From Microbacterium caowuchunii (lineage in GTDB: Bacteria; Actinomycetota; Actinomycetes; Actinomycetales; Microbacteriaceae), in the NCBI RefSeq assembly GCF_008727755.1, contig NZ_CP044231.1:2976001-3040000 (forward strand): a stretch of DNA of 64,000 nt, written 5' to 3'. Position 1 is the stretch's first letter. The number at the start of each line of letters is the position of its first letter. The notes below the pieces were generated by a model, which saw nothing but the letters and a program-made list of their open reading frames with translations, ran no database searches and was not told the DNA's origin. Below are positions 17,220 to 25,528 of this stretch, in pieces. A program made the translations under genes and the position numbers.

Positions 17220-18356
17220 ATGCACACCGTCCTCGAGCCCGCACACCTGCGCAACGTCCTCGGCAACTACCCGACCGGTGTGAGTGTCATCACCGCCACC
17301 GCCCCGGACGGCCAAGCCCTCGCGATGGTGGTCGGGACGTTCACCTCGGTGTCGCTCGAGCCGCCGCTGATCGCCTTCCTCCCGCAGAAGTCCTCGTCCT
17401 CGTTCGCGGACCTGCGAGCCTGCGACCGCTTCGTCGTGAACGTCCTGGCGCACGACCAGGAGGACGTCGTGCGGCGACTGTCCCGGTCCGACCGGACGAA
17501 GATGGACGCCGAGTCGTGGCACCCCTCTCCGAGCGGAGCCCCCATCCTCGACGGCGTCGTCGCGGCGATCGAATGCGACTTCCACGACGTCATCGAGGCC
17601 GGCGACCACTACATCGCCCTCGGGAACGTCCGCTCCCTGCGGACCGTCCGGCCGACGAACCCGCTGCTCTTCTTCCGGGGCGGGTACGGCGAATTCGCGG
17701 CGAAGTCGATCGTCGTCCCCGACGGGCGCGGCCTCTCGGAGGCGGTAGGGCGGGCACAGGCCCTGCGAGCAGATCTGGAGGACGGCGCACGCAGACTCGG
17801 CGGCGAGCTCACCGTGTTCGCGCGCATCGTCTCGGATTCGGTCGCCGTCGCGTCCGCCACGGGGGCCGGCAGTGAGACCGTCACCGCACTCGGTGTGCGC
17901 TATCCGGTCGTCCCCCCGATCGGCGCGCTCTACGTCGCGTGGTCGCCGGAGTCGGAGCAGGAGGCCTGGTCCGGCAAGGCGGTGGGCGCCTCACCGGAAC
18001 AACGAGCCGCGTACCACCGGCACCTCGCGGACATCCGCGAGTGCGGATGGGCGGCCAGCTTCGTGCCCGACGACGAGGGCGACGAGGGCCTGCTCCCCGA
18101 CGAGATCACCCGCCGGATGGCGACGTCCGCGTTCGTCCTCGACGTCCGTGACATCGAACCGGACCGGCGGTACCGGCTGACCGGGCTCATGGCGCCGGTG
18201 TTCCTGCACGGCGGACGTGCGCCGGAGCTGATGATCCGCCAACTGCTCTACCCGGCCGTCGAGGTGACCGGCGAGGTCGTGCTGCAGCGGGGCGCGGCGC
18301 TCAAGGCGTTCGCCGAGCAGGCGTCTGCGCGGCTGAGCACGGCCGCCGCCGCCTGA
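17220..18356 (+). CDS. Flavin reductase domain fused to an IclR effector-like domain
   Basis: 378-residue two-part protein. Residues 1-165 are a flavin-reductase (HpaC/NtaB-like) split-barrel domain: LRNVLGNYPTGVSVITA, TSVSLEPPLIAFLPQKSSSS and GDHYIALGNVRSL. Residues about 185-370 have no reductase motif and resemble an IclR effector-binding domain (TALGVRYPVVPPIGALYVAW and the following HLADIRECGWAASF). It starts 20 bp after an iclR gene. It could supply FMNH2 to the monooxygenase at 8325; the C-terminal half may sense a ligand or only dimerise. Confidence 0.8.
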   Translation: MHTVLEPAHLRNVLGNYPTGVSVITATAPDGQALAMVVGTFTSVSLEPPLIAFLPQKSSSSFADLRACDRFVVNVLAHDQEDVVRRLSRSDRTKMDAESWHPSPSGAPILDGVVAAIECDFHDVIEAGDHYIALGNVRSLRTVRPTNPLLFFRGGYGEFAAKSIVVPDGRGLSEAVGRAQALRADLEDGARRLGGELTVFARIVSDSVAVASATGAGSETVTALGVRYPVVPPIGALYVAWSPESEQEAWSGKAVGASPEQRAAYHRHLADIRECGWAASFVPDDEGDEGLLPDEITRRMATSAFVLDVRDIEPDRRYRLTGLMAPVFLHGGRAPELMIRQLLYPAVEVTGEVVLQRGAALKAFAEQASARLSTAAAA

Positions 18357-18437
18357 GCCGCACGCTCACCGTATGCATCGCGCAGGGTGGAAGCCCAGGC
18401 AGGGGCCGACGCCGTCCTGGGTTATAGTCCGGTAGTC

Positions 18438-19652
18438 ATGGAATCTGAAGTCGCGGTGCGGCGCCGATCGTCGCTCGCGATGGTCATCGCCGTCTGTCTG
18501 GTCGCCGCGAACATGCGGCCGACGATCACGGCGATCGGGCCGCTGCTCGATCAGATCGGCCCCGACACCGGCATGGCGCCGGGTGTCCTCGGGCTCATCG
18601 CGTCGGTACCGCTGGTCGCCTGGGCCCTCGTCTCCCCGCTGGCCCACGATCTGAGCCGACGCTTCGGGATGTCGCGCGTGATGACCGCATCCCTGGTCCT
18701 GCTCACGATCGGCACCGCAGTGCGCTCGCTGTCCGGCCCGGTCGCGAGCCTGTGGATCGGCGCCGCCCTGATCGGCATCGCGCTGGCGATCGTCAACGTG
18801 CTGATGCCCGCCGTCGTCAAACGGGACTTCCCGCGGCACGTGGCCTCGATGACCGCCGTGTACTCCGCTCTCCTCGGCGGCTTCGGTGCCGTGGCCTCCG
18901 GCATCGCCGTGCCGATCTCGCAGCTGCCCTGGCCCGCCGACCCCGCCGGATGGCGGTTCTCCCTCCTCGTGACCGGCGGGGCGCTCCTCCCGTTCGCGAT
19001 CGTCGCGTGGGTGTGGGCCACGCGGGGCTCCGAGGCGCCCCGGGCGCCCCGCCCGCCCGGGCGGCAGGCGACCACCGGGATCTGGCGCGACCGCACCGCG
19101 TGGCTCGTGGCGGCGTACATGGGCCTGCAGGCATCCGTGTTCTACATGCTGGTCACGTGGCTCGCCCCGATGTCGATCTCGATCGGGCGCTCCGCCATCG
19201 TCGCGGGGCTCGACGTCATGCTGTACCAGATCTTCTCGATCGTGGGATCGCTGCTGCTGCCGCTCCTGCTGCGCGGGCGCGCGCGCCGATGGGTGCCCGC
19301 GTTGATCCCGGTCCTGTCGGTCGTCGGGGTGATCGGCATGATGGTCGCCCCGGGCATGATCCTGCTCTGGGCGCCGTGCCTGGGACTCTCGTCGGGGGCC
19401 ACGCTCGGGATGTCGCTGACGCTCATGGCGCAGCGGGCGCGCGATCACGGGACCGCGGCCGCGCTCTCCGGCATGGCGCAGTCCGTGGGCTACGTGATCG
19501 CGGCGGCCGGCCCGGTCGTCTTCGGTGCCCTGCACGCCGCGACGGGTGGCTGGCTGTGGTCGCTGACCGTGCTCCTGCTCGTCCTGCTCACCCTGTCGAC
19601 CGTGGGGGTCTTCGCGGGGCGCGACCGGTACGTCCTCGACCCCCGGCACTGA
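18438..19652 (+). CDS. MFS transporter, CynX/NimT-like
   Basis: 404-residue major facilitator protein with about twelve membrane segments. The start of the first helix, VCLVAANMRPTITAIGPLLDQI, is typical of CynX/NimT transporters. A TATAGT hexamer lies about 10-15 bp upstream of the ATG and no ribosome site is obvious, so the transcript may be nearly leaderless. Downstream of the flavin reductase fusion. Substrate unknown. Confidence 0.85.
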   Translation: MESEVAVRRRSSLAMVIAVCLVAANMRPTITAIGPLLDQIGPDTGMAPGVLGLIASVPLVAWALVSPLAHDLSRRFGMSRVMTASLVLLTIGTAVRSLSGPVASLWIGAALIGIALAIVNVLMPAVVKRDFPRHVASMTAVYSALLGGFGAVASGIAVPISQLPWPADPAGWRFSLLVTGGALLPFAIVAWVWATRGSEAPRAPRPPGRQATTGIWRDRTAWLVAAYMGLQASVFYMLVTWLAPMSISIGRSAIVAGLDVMLYQIFSIVGSLLLPLLLRGRARRWVPALIPVLSVVGVIGMMVAPGMILLWAPCLGLSSGATLGMSLTLMAQRARDHGTAAALSGMAQSVGYVIAAAGPVVFGALHAATGGWLWSLTVLLLVLLTLSTVGVFAGRDRYVLDPRH

Positions 19653-19669
19653 GGCGCACGCGCGGGGGG

Positions 19670-19744
19670 TCCGCGAGACTGCAGGCGCACCACGAGACGG
19701 ACGTCGCCACGCGCAGTCTCGTGCTCAGGATGCAGTCTCGCGGG
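19670..19744. repeat. Palindromic element family 1, copy 1 (75 bp)
   Basis: Outer arms (T/C)CCGCGAGACTGCA and TGCAGTCTCGCGGG enclose inner arms around CACGAGAC and GTCTCGTG. It lies between convergent mfs and marR genes. Sister copies at 26775 and 28484 have the same length and the same conserved centre GGACGT; a shortened copy is at 47704. Confidence 0.85.
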
Positions 19745-19769
19745 AAAGGGCGGAAGAACGCGTCCGGGA

Positions 19770-20258
19770 CTACTCGGCGGGATCGGTCGCGATGGCGCGC
19801 AGCAGCGCGGTGAGCCGGTCGCGGTCCGACTCGTCGAGGGACCGGAAGCTGTCCTCCTCCGCCGCCTGCGCGGCGATCCTGGCACGCTGGTGCAGGTCAC
19901 GGCCGCGTTCGGTGGCCACGACGACGTTCGCACGGCGGTCGTTCGGGTCGGGCTCGCGACGGGCCAGCCCGCGCGACTCGAGGTCGTCGACGAGGGACAC
20001 GATCTGGCTGGGGTCCAGGCGCAGGAACTCCGAGAGCTCACGCTGCGTCGGACGCGATCCGTCGGCCGCCATCGCCAGCACGGAGTAGGAGCGAACCTTC
20101 AGGTCATACTCCGCCAGTGCGACGTTCGCCCGGGCGAGCGACCGGGCGTTGGCGCGCGCCAGCAGGAACGCGACGTCACCTCCGACGACGCTGGACCACA
20201 GCCGGTCGGACGGGGTCGACGGTCGCGCCGAGGCGGGAGCCGAACGGGGGGTGACCAT
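19770..20258 (-). CDS. MarR-family regulator
   Basis: 162-residue MarR protein with recognition helix region TQRELSEFLRLDPSQIVSLVDDLESRGL (around residues 73-100) and the wing REPDPNDRRANVVVATERG. I start at 20258 (MVTPRSAPA); an upstream ATG at 20309 is possible. It is divergent from the ABC importer operon, and an inverted repeat in the gap is its likely operator. Confidence 0.88.
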   Translation of the reverse strand: MVTPRSAPASARPSTPSDRLWSSVVGGDVAFLLARANARSLARANVALAEYDLKVRSYSVLAMAADGSRPTQRELSEFLRLDPSQIVSLVDDLESRGLARREPDPNDRRANVVVATERGRDLHQRARIAAQAAEEDSFRSLDESDRDRLTALLRAIATDPAE

Positions 20259-20292
20259 TCCAGCATGGTAGCCGGAACGTTGGACAGCGTAA

Positions 20293-20313
20293 ATCATTGA
20301 CTTACTCAACGAT
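20293..20313. promoter_or_regulatory. Candidate MarR operator overlapping a TTGACT box
   Basis: Arms ATCATTGA and TCAACGAT (one mismatch) are separated by 5 bp in the marR/ABC-importer gap. A TTGACT hexamer at 20297-20302 overlaps the left arm, so binding would block a promoter reading toward 20406. The -10 is weak. Confidence 0.45.
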
Positions 20314-20405
20314 ATGGGTTTTCATGTGGTGGGAGGGCGACGCAGCCTTCCACCGCCTCCGGGCGTACCCGCACCTGCTGTCAGTCACAAGGGAGTAACT
20401 GAGAA

Positions 20406-21410
20406 ATGCGCACACTTCGAATGACCGCCGTGGCCGCCGTGGCCGCCGCCGGCCTCCTTCTCACCGCCTGCTCCGGCGGCGGCGGCTCGCTCAGCGGCGA
20501 GACGTCCGCCCCCGACGCGGACAGCTCTGGTTCCGGCGAGCTCATCCCCGTCACCGTCGGACTCCTCCCCATCGCCGCTGCGGCGGCCGTGCAGATGGGC
20601 ATCGACGCGGGGGCGTTCGAGGAGCAGGGCCTGGACGTCACGGTCCAGATCGGCCAGGGCGGTGCGGCGCTCCTGCCCGCCGTCGCGAACGGCGACATCC
20701 AGTTCGCCGTCGGCAACCCGCTCTCGGTCCTCGTCGCCGCCAGCCAGGGCCTGGAGATGAACATCATCGCCGGCTACTCCAGCGTCGACGTCCCCGCCGA
20801 CAAGCTGCCCACCGGCGTCCTCGTCAAGAGCGACTCCGGCATCACCACCTGGAAGGACCTCGAGGGCAAGAAGGTCGCCGTCAACGCCTTCAACACCCAG
20901 GGCGACCTCAGCATCATGGGGTCGGTCGAGCAGGACGGCGGCGACCCGGCCGCGGTCGAGTTCACCGAGATCGCGTTCCCGGACCAGCTCGCCCAGCTCG
21001 AGCAGGGCAACATCGACGCCGCCTGGGTCCCCGAGCCCTTCGTCGGCGCCGGTCTCGCGACCGAGGGCGTCGAGCTCCTCGGTGAGCCGATGGGCAACGT
21101 CATCCCCGGCCTGTCCTCGATGGTCACCTTCACCTCGGCCGCGTACGCCGCCGAGAACCCCGAGATCGTCGAGAAGTTCCGCGCCGGCATCGCCGCGTCG
21201 ACGGACATGGCGATGGCTGACACCGACGCGTACCGCGACGTGATCGTCTCGTACACGAAGATGCCCGCCGACGTCGTCCAGAACATCAACCTCGAGAAGC
21301 TCTCCGCCGACCTCGACCCCAGCATCATCGAGGACCTCACCGCCCTCGCCCTCAAGTACGAGTTCCTCGACTCCGAGCCCGACCTGAAGAAGGTGCTCGT
21401 CCTCGAGTGA
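20406..21410 (+). CDS. ABC transporter substrate-binding lipoprotein, NitT/TauT type
   Basis: 334-residue periplasmic-type binding protein. Lipoprotein signal with LLLTAC (Cys near residue 22), then VTVGLLPIAAAAAVQMGIDAGAFEEQGLDVT, the opening typical of the SsuA/TauA/NMT1 fold, and later AWVPEPFVGAG. Relatives bind sulfonates, nitrate, thiamine precursors or aromatic acids such as phthalate. With a CoA ligase next door an organic acid is the likeliest ligand. First gene of the operon, followed by a hairpin that could set a higher level for this subunit. Confidence 0.88.
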   Translation: MRTLRMTAVAAVAAAGLLLTACSGGGGSLSGETSAPDADSSGSGELIPVTVGLLPIAAAAAVQMGIDAGAFEEQGLDVTVQIGQGGAALLPAVANGDIQFAVGNPLSVLVAASQGLEMNIIAGYSSVDVPADKLPTGVLVKSDSGITTWKDLEGKKVAVNAFNTQGDLSIMGSVEQDGGDPAAVEFTEIAFPDQLAQLEQGNIDAAWVPEPFVGAGLATEGVELLGEPMGNVIPGLSSMVTFTSAAYAAENPEIVEKFRAGIAASTDMAMADTDAYRDVIVSYTKMPADVVQNINLEKLSADLDPSIIEDLTALALKYEFLDSEPDLKKVLVLE

Positions 21411-21417
21411 CCCGCGC

Positions 21418-21448
21418 GCCCGGCGTCGTCATGACGGCGACGCCGGGC
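21418..21448 (+). terminator. Intra-operon hairpin after the binding-protein gene
   Basis: An 11-bp perfect stem (GCCCGGCGTCG with its complement) and 9-nt loop lies between the binding protein and ligase genes. Such hairpins often stabilise or attenuate so that the binding protein is made in excess. Confidence 0.6.
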
Positions 21449-21494
21449 CGCCCCTCCTCTTCCTCCTCCGTCCGTTCCTGCTGAAGAAGGCCCC

Positions 21495-23057
21495 GTGCAC
21501 AACCAAGGAATCGGAACCTGGATCTCCCGCCGCAGTATGCGATCGCTCGACGACGTCGCGATCTCCTACCGCGGCCGGACGATCGGTTACCGCGAGCTGT
21601 CCTCCAGGATCCGCCGCCTCGCCCACGCCCTCGCTGACCGCGGGGTCACCGCCGGCGACCGCGTGGCCTTCCTGGGCAACAACCACCCCGCGTTCCTCGA
21701 GTCGCTGTTCGCGACCGCGACGATCGGCGCGATCTTCGTGCCGCTGAACACGCGCCTCGCCGCTCCGGAGATCACCTTCGCCCTCGAGGACTCCGGCGCG
21801 ACGACCCTCATCCTCACCCAGGAGCTGCGCGAACTCGCCCGCGCGGGCGCCTGGTCCACCGACGTCACCCGTCGCATCGTCGTCGACGGCGAGGCCTACC
21901 CCGCCGTGGAGTCCTACGACGAGGTCCTCGCCTCCGGCTCCGACACCGAGTTCGACGTGCCGGTCACGGCGGACGACCCGGCGATCATCCTCTACACCTC
22001 CGGGACGACGGGGCACCCCAAGGGGGCCGTCCTGACCCACGGCAACCTCACCTGGAACTGCTTCAACGCGCTCATCGACTACGGCGTCAGCGCGGGCGAA
22101 CGCGTCCTCCTCATCTCCCCGATGTTCCACGTGGCATCGCTGAGCATGGGCGCCCTGCCCGTGCTCCTGCAGGGCGGGCAGGTCATCCTGCACGAGCGGT
22201 TCGATCCCGCGGACGTGCTGCGGACGGTCCAGGCCGAGCAGGTGACGATGCTCTCCGGTGTACCGACGACGTTCCAGCTCCTCCAGGAGCATCCGGACTG
22301 GGAGACCACCGACATCAGCAGCCTCCAGCACCTGACCTGCGGCGGATCCACCATGCCGGAGCGGATGCTGGCTGCCTACGAGCAGCGCGGCCTGTCGTTC
22401 TCCTGCGGATACGGGATGACCGAGACCTCGCCCGGCGCGACGGCCATGCCCCCGCGCATGTCGAAGGAGAAGATGGGCTCGTCCGGCATCCGCCACTTCT
22501 TCACCGATGTGCGGGTGGTCGACCAGAACGGGCGCGACCTGCCCGCCGGCGAGGTCGGCGAGATCTGGATCAGCGGCCCCAACGTCATCAAGGAGTACTG
22601 GCGCCGCCCGGATGCCACCGGCTCGGCGATCGTCGACGGATGGTTCCGCTCCGGCGACCTCGGCTACTTCGACGCCGACGGGTTCCTCTTCATCTCCGAC
22701 CGGCTGAAGGACATGATCATCTCCGGCGGGGAGAACATCTACTCCGCCGAGGTCGAGAGCATCATCATGGAGCTCGCCGAGATCTCCTCCGTCGCCCTCA
22801 TCGGGGTGCCCGACGAGAAGTGGGGCGAGGTGCCCCTGGCCGTCGTGAGCGTGCACCCGGGCGCCGAACTGAGCGCCGACGCGATCCGCGCGCACCTGCA
22901 CGGCCGGCTGGCGAAGTACAAGATCCCCAAGCAGGTGGTGTTCACCGACGAGCTCCCCCGCACCGCCAGCGGCAAGGTCCGCAAGGCCGATCTGCGCGCG
23001 CGCTACGCCGCGGAGCGCTCCCCGGCGGGAACCACGTCCCAAGGAGGACACCGATGA
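21495..23057 (+). CDS. Acyl-CoA synthetase (AMP-forming ligase)
   Basis: 520-residue ANL-family adenylating enzyme: P-loop YTSGTTGHPKGAVLTH (near residue 165), GYGMTETSP, the A7/A8 region WFRSGDLGYFD and SDRLKDMIISGGENIYSAEVE, and catalytic Lys in RTASGKVRKADL. It activates a carboxylic acid to its CoA thioester. GTG start with GAAGAAGG upstream. It sits between the binding-protein and permease genes of an importer, so its acid substrate is probably the imported compound; which acid is not evident. Confidence 0.88.
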   Translation: MHNQGIGTWISRRSMRSLDDVAISYRGRTIGYRELSSRIRRLAHALADRGVTAGDRVAFLGNNHPAFLESLFATATIGAIFVPLNTRLAAPEITFALEDSGATTLILTQELRELARAGAWSTDVTRRIVVDGEAYPAVESYDEVLASGSDTEFDVPVTADDPAIILYTSGTTGHPKGAVLTHGNLTWNCFNALIDYGVSAGERVLLISPMFHVASLSMGALPVLLQGGQVILHERFDPADVLRTVQAEQVTMLSGVPTTFQLLQEHPDWETTDISSLQHLTCGGSTMPERMLAAYEQRGLSFSCGYGMTETSPGATAMPPRMSKEKMGSSGIRHFFTDVRVVDQNGRDLPAGEVGEIWISGPNVIKEYWRRPDATGSAIVDGWFRSGDLGYFDADGFLFISDRLKDMIISGGENIYSAEVESIIMELAEISSVALIGVPDEKWGEVPLAVVSVHPGAELSADAIRAHLHGRLAKYKIPKQVVFTDELPRTASGKVRKADLRARYAAERSPAGTTSQGGHR

Positions 23058-23902
23058 CCCTCGCCCCCGTCGGCGACGAGACGGTCACCCGCACCGTCGC
23101 GATCGCGCGTGCCCGGTCACGACGCCGGTTCCGGCCGCGGAACGCCATCCTCGGCATCGTCGGCATCCTCGTCTTCCTGGCCATCTGGGAGATCGCCTCC
23201 CAGACCGGCCTGGTGAACCCCACCTACCTGCCGCCGCCGACCGTGGTGATCCCGCACCTCTTCCAGATCGCGACCTTCCCCGACTTCTGGCTGGCCGTGG
23301 GCGACACGATGCTGGCATGGGGTCTCGGCATGCTCATCGCGCTCGTCCTCGCGTGCGTGCTGGGCGTCATCATCGGCCTCTCGCCGTTCCTGCGACGCGC
23401 CACCAACTCGACGGTCGAGTTCCTGCGGCCGATCCCGTCGGTCGCACTCATCCCGCTCGCGGTGCTCCTGTTCGGCATCCGGATCGAGTCGACCCTGCTC
23501 CTGGTCGTGTACGCGGCGTTCTGGCAGATCTTCATCCAGGTGCTCTACGGCGTCGCCGACGTCGACCAGGTGGCGATGAGCACCGGCCGCAGCTACGGCT
23601 TCTCCAAGTGGCAGCGCATCCGGGACATCATCTTCCCGACCGCCCTGCCCTACCTGATGACCGGGATCCGGCTGGCCTCCGCCATCGCCCTCATCCTGGC
23701 CATCACCGCGCAGCTCATCATCGGGACGCCCGGGCTCGGCCGCGAGATCGCCTTCGCCCAGAACGCCGGCAATTACGCCACGATGTACGCCCTGTCGATC
23801 GCCACCGGCCTGCTCGGCGTGCTCATCAACATCGGGGCGCGGGCAATGGAGCGCCGCCTCCTGGCCTGGCACACCTCGGTACGAGGGGACGTGACGACAT
23901 GA
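23054..23902 (+). CDS. ABC transporter permease, SsuC/TauC type
   Basis: 282-residue inner-membrane permease with six predicted segments, opening with LGIVGILVFLAIWEIASQTG and TYLPPPTVV. The EAA loop reads MSTGRSYGFSKWQRIRDIIFP. ATGA overlap with the ligase gene, with AGGAGG upstream. Pairs with the second permease that follows. Confidence 0.92.
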   Translation: MTLAPVGDETVTRTVAIARARSRRRFRPRNAILGIVGILVFLAIWEIASQTGLVNPTYLPPPTVVIPHLFQIATFPDFWLAVGDTMLAWGLGMLIALVLACVLGVIIGLSPFLRRATNSTVEFLRPIPSVALIPLAVLLFGIRIESTLLLVVYAAFWQIFIQVLYGVADVDQVAMSTGRSYGFSKWQRIRDIIFPTALPYLMTGIRLASAIALILAITAQLIIGTPGLGREIAFAQNAGNYATMYALSIATGLLGVLINIGARAMERRLLAWHTSVRGDVTT

Positions 23903-24675
23903 GAAAGGTCCTCGTCGGCGTCGCCTACACCCTGGGTCTTCCCGCCATCCTGGTCATCCTCTGGTGGATCTCGACGCTCGTTGCGCCCAACTTCTTCGTC
24001 CCCATGCCGGACGAGCTCATCGGCGACTTCTTCGGCCTGTGGTTCGGCCCGCGCCTGTTCGCCGACGTCCTGCCGAGCATCGGCCGGTTCCTCGCAGGAG
24101 TCGCGATCGCGATCGCCGCGGGCGTGCTGCTGGGTCTGCTGATCGGTCTGAACCGCACCCTCCGCGCCCTGACCGAGCCGGTGTTCGAGTTCTTCCGCGC
24201 CCTGCCCGCGCCGGTGCTGGTGCCGCCGCTCCTGCTGATCATCGGTCCGAACGACCTCATGAAGGTCGTCGTGATCGCGCTGGCGGCGGTGTGGCCGGTG
24301 CTGCTGAACACGGTCGAGGGCGTCCGCGCCGCCGACCCCGTGCAAAGCGACACCAGCCGGTCGTACGGGATCTCCGGGTTCAACCGCGTCCGCCACCAGG
24401 TGCTGCCCTCGGCTGCGCCGCAGATCCTGGCCGGCGTGCGGCAGAGCCTCCCGATCGGCCTGATCCTCATGGTCATCTCCGAGATGTTCGCCCCCACCGG
24501 CGGCCTCGGCGCGGCCATCATCCGCTTCCAGCGCACCTACGCGATCCCCGAGATGTGGTCGGGCATCCTCCTGCTGGGCATCATCGGCTTCCTCGTCGCG
24601 GTCATCTTCCGCGCCCTGGAACGCCGCATCCTCCGCTGGTACTACGGACTGAAGGACATCGAGAATGCCGTCTGA
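23899..24675 (+). CDS. ABC transporter permease, SsuC/TauC type (second)
   Basis: 258-residue permease of the same family as the preceding gene, with EAA loop DTSRSYGISGFNRVRHQVLP. ATGA overlap with the upstream permease. Two different permeases suggest a heterodimeric membrane domain, whereas many NitT/TauT systems use one. Confidence 0.92.
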   Translation: MRKVLVGVAYTLGLPAILVILWWISTLVAPNFFVPMPDELIGDFFGLWFGPRLFADVLPSIGRFLAGVAIAIAAGVLLGLLIGLNRTLRALTEPVFEFFRALPAPVLVPPLLLIIGPNDLMKVVVIALAAVWPVLLNTVEGVRAADPVQSDTSRSYGISGFNRVRHQVLPSAAPQILAGVRQSLPIGLILMVISEMFAPTGGLGAAIIRFQRTYAIPEMWSGILLLGIIGFLVAVIFRALERRILRWYYGLKDIENAV

Positions 24676-25528
24676 CACCACCACCCCGCTCGACACCGTC
24701 TCGCACGGCCGCACCCTCCCCGCCGCGGACACCCTGCTCTCCGTGCGCAACCTCAAGAAGGTGTACAGCACCGACGGCGGGGACATCGAAGCGGTGCGCG
24801 ACCTGACGTTCGATCTGGGCAAGAACGAACTCACGTGCCTCGTCGGCCCGTCCGGTTCCGGCAAGACGACCCTGCTCAAGTGCATCGCGGGCCTGCTCGC
24901 GCCCACGAGCGGCGAGGTCGTCCTGGACGGCAAGACGGTCACGGCCCCACCGAAGAAGATGGCCGTCGTCTTCCAGGAGTACGGGCGTTCGCTCTTCCCG
25001 TGGCTGCGGGTCGCCGAGAACGTGGAGCTGCCCCTGAAGAACGCCGGGATGCCGAAGGCCGAACGCCAGGCCCTCGTCGCGGAGGCGCTCGAGAACGTCG
25101 GGCTCGACCACGTGCCGCGCTCCTACCCCTGGCAGCTCTCCGGCGGTATGCAGCAGCGCGTCGCGATCGCCCGGGCGATCGCCTACCAGCCCGAGGTGCT
25201 GCTGATGGACGAGCCGTTCGCGGCGGTCGACGCGCAGACCCGCGCCGACCTCGAGGACCTGGTGCGCCGGGTGCGCAAGAGCCTCGGCCTGTCTGTGCTG
25301 TTCGTCACGCACGACATCGACGAGTCGGTCTACCTCGGTGAGCGCGTGATCATGCTCTCGAGCTCGCCCACCGTGGTGCAGGAGGACCTCATCGTGGACC
25401 TCCCCGAGGACCGCGACCAGCTCAACACGCGTTCGCTGCCCCGCTTCACGGAGCTGCGCCACCACGTCTACGAGCAGATCCAGCTGGCGAAGAAGGGCTT
25501 CCGTCCGGACGCCGCGACACGCGCGTGA
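24665..25528 (+). CDS. ABC transporter ATP-binding protein, SsuB/TauB type
   Basis: 287-residue ATPase with Walker A GPSGSGKTTLLK (near residue 59), Q-loop VVFQEYGRSLFPW, signature LSGGMQQRV, Walker B VLLMDEPFAAVD and THDIDESVYLGERV. Overlaps the upstream permease by 11 nt. Energises the importer. Confidence 0.93.
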   Translation: MPSDTTTPLDTVSHGRTLPAADTLLSVRNLKKVYSTDGGDIEAVRDLTFDLGKNELTCLVGPSGSGKTTLLKCIAGLLAPTSGEVVLDGKTVTAPPKKMAVVFQEYGRSLFPWLRVAENVELPLKNAGMPKAERQALVAEALENVGLDHVPRSYPWQLSGGMQQRVAIARAIAYQPEVLLMDEPFAAVDAQTRADLEDLVRRVRKSLGLSVLFVTHDIDESVYLGERVIMLSSSPTVVQEDLIVDLPEDRDQLNTRSLPRFTELRHHVYEQIQLAKKGFRPDAATRA

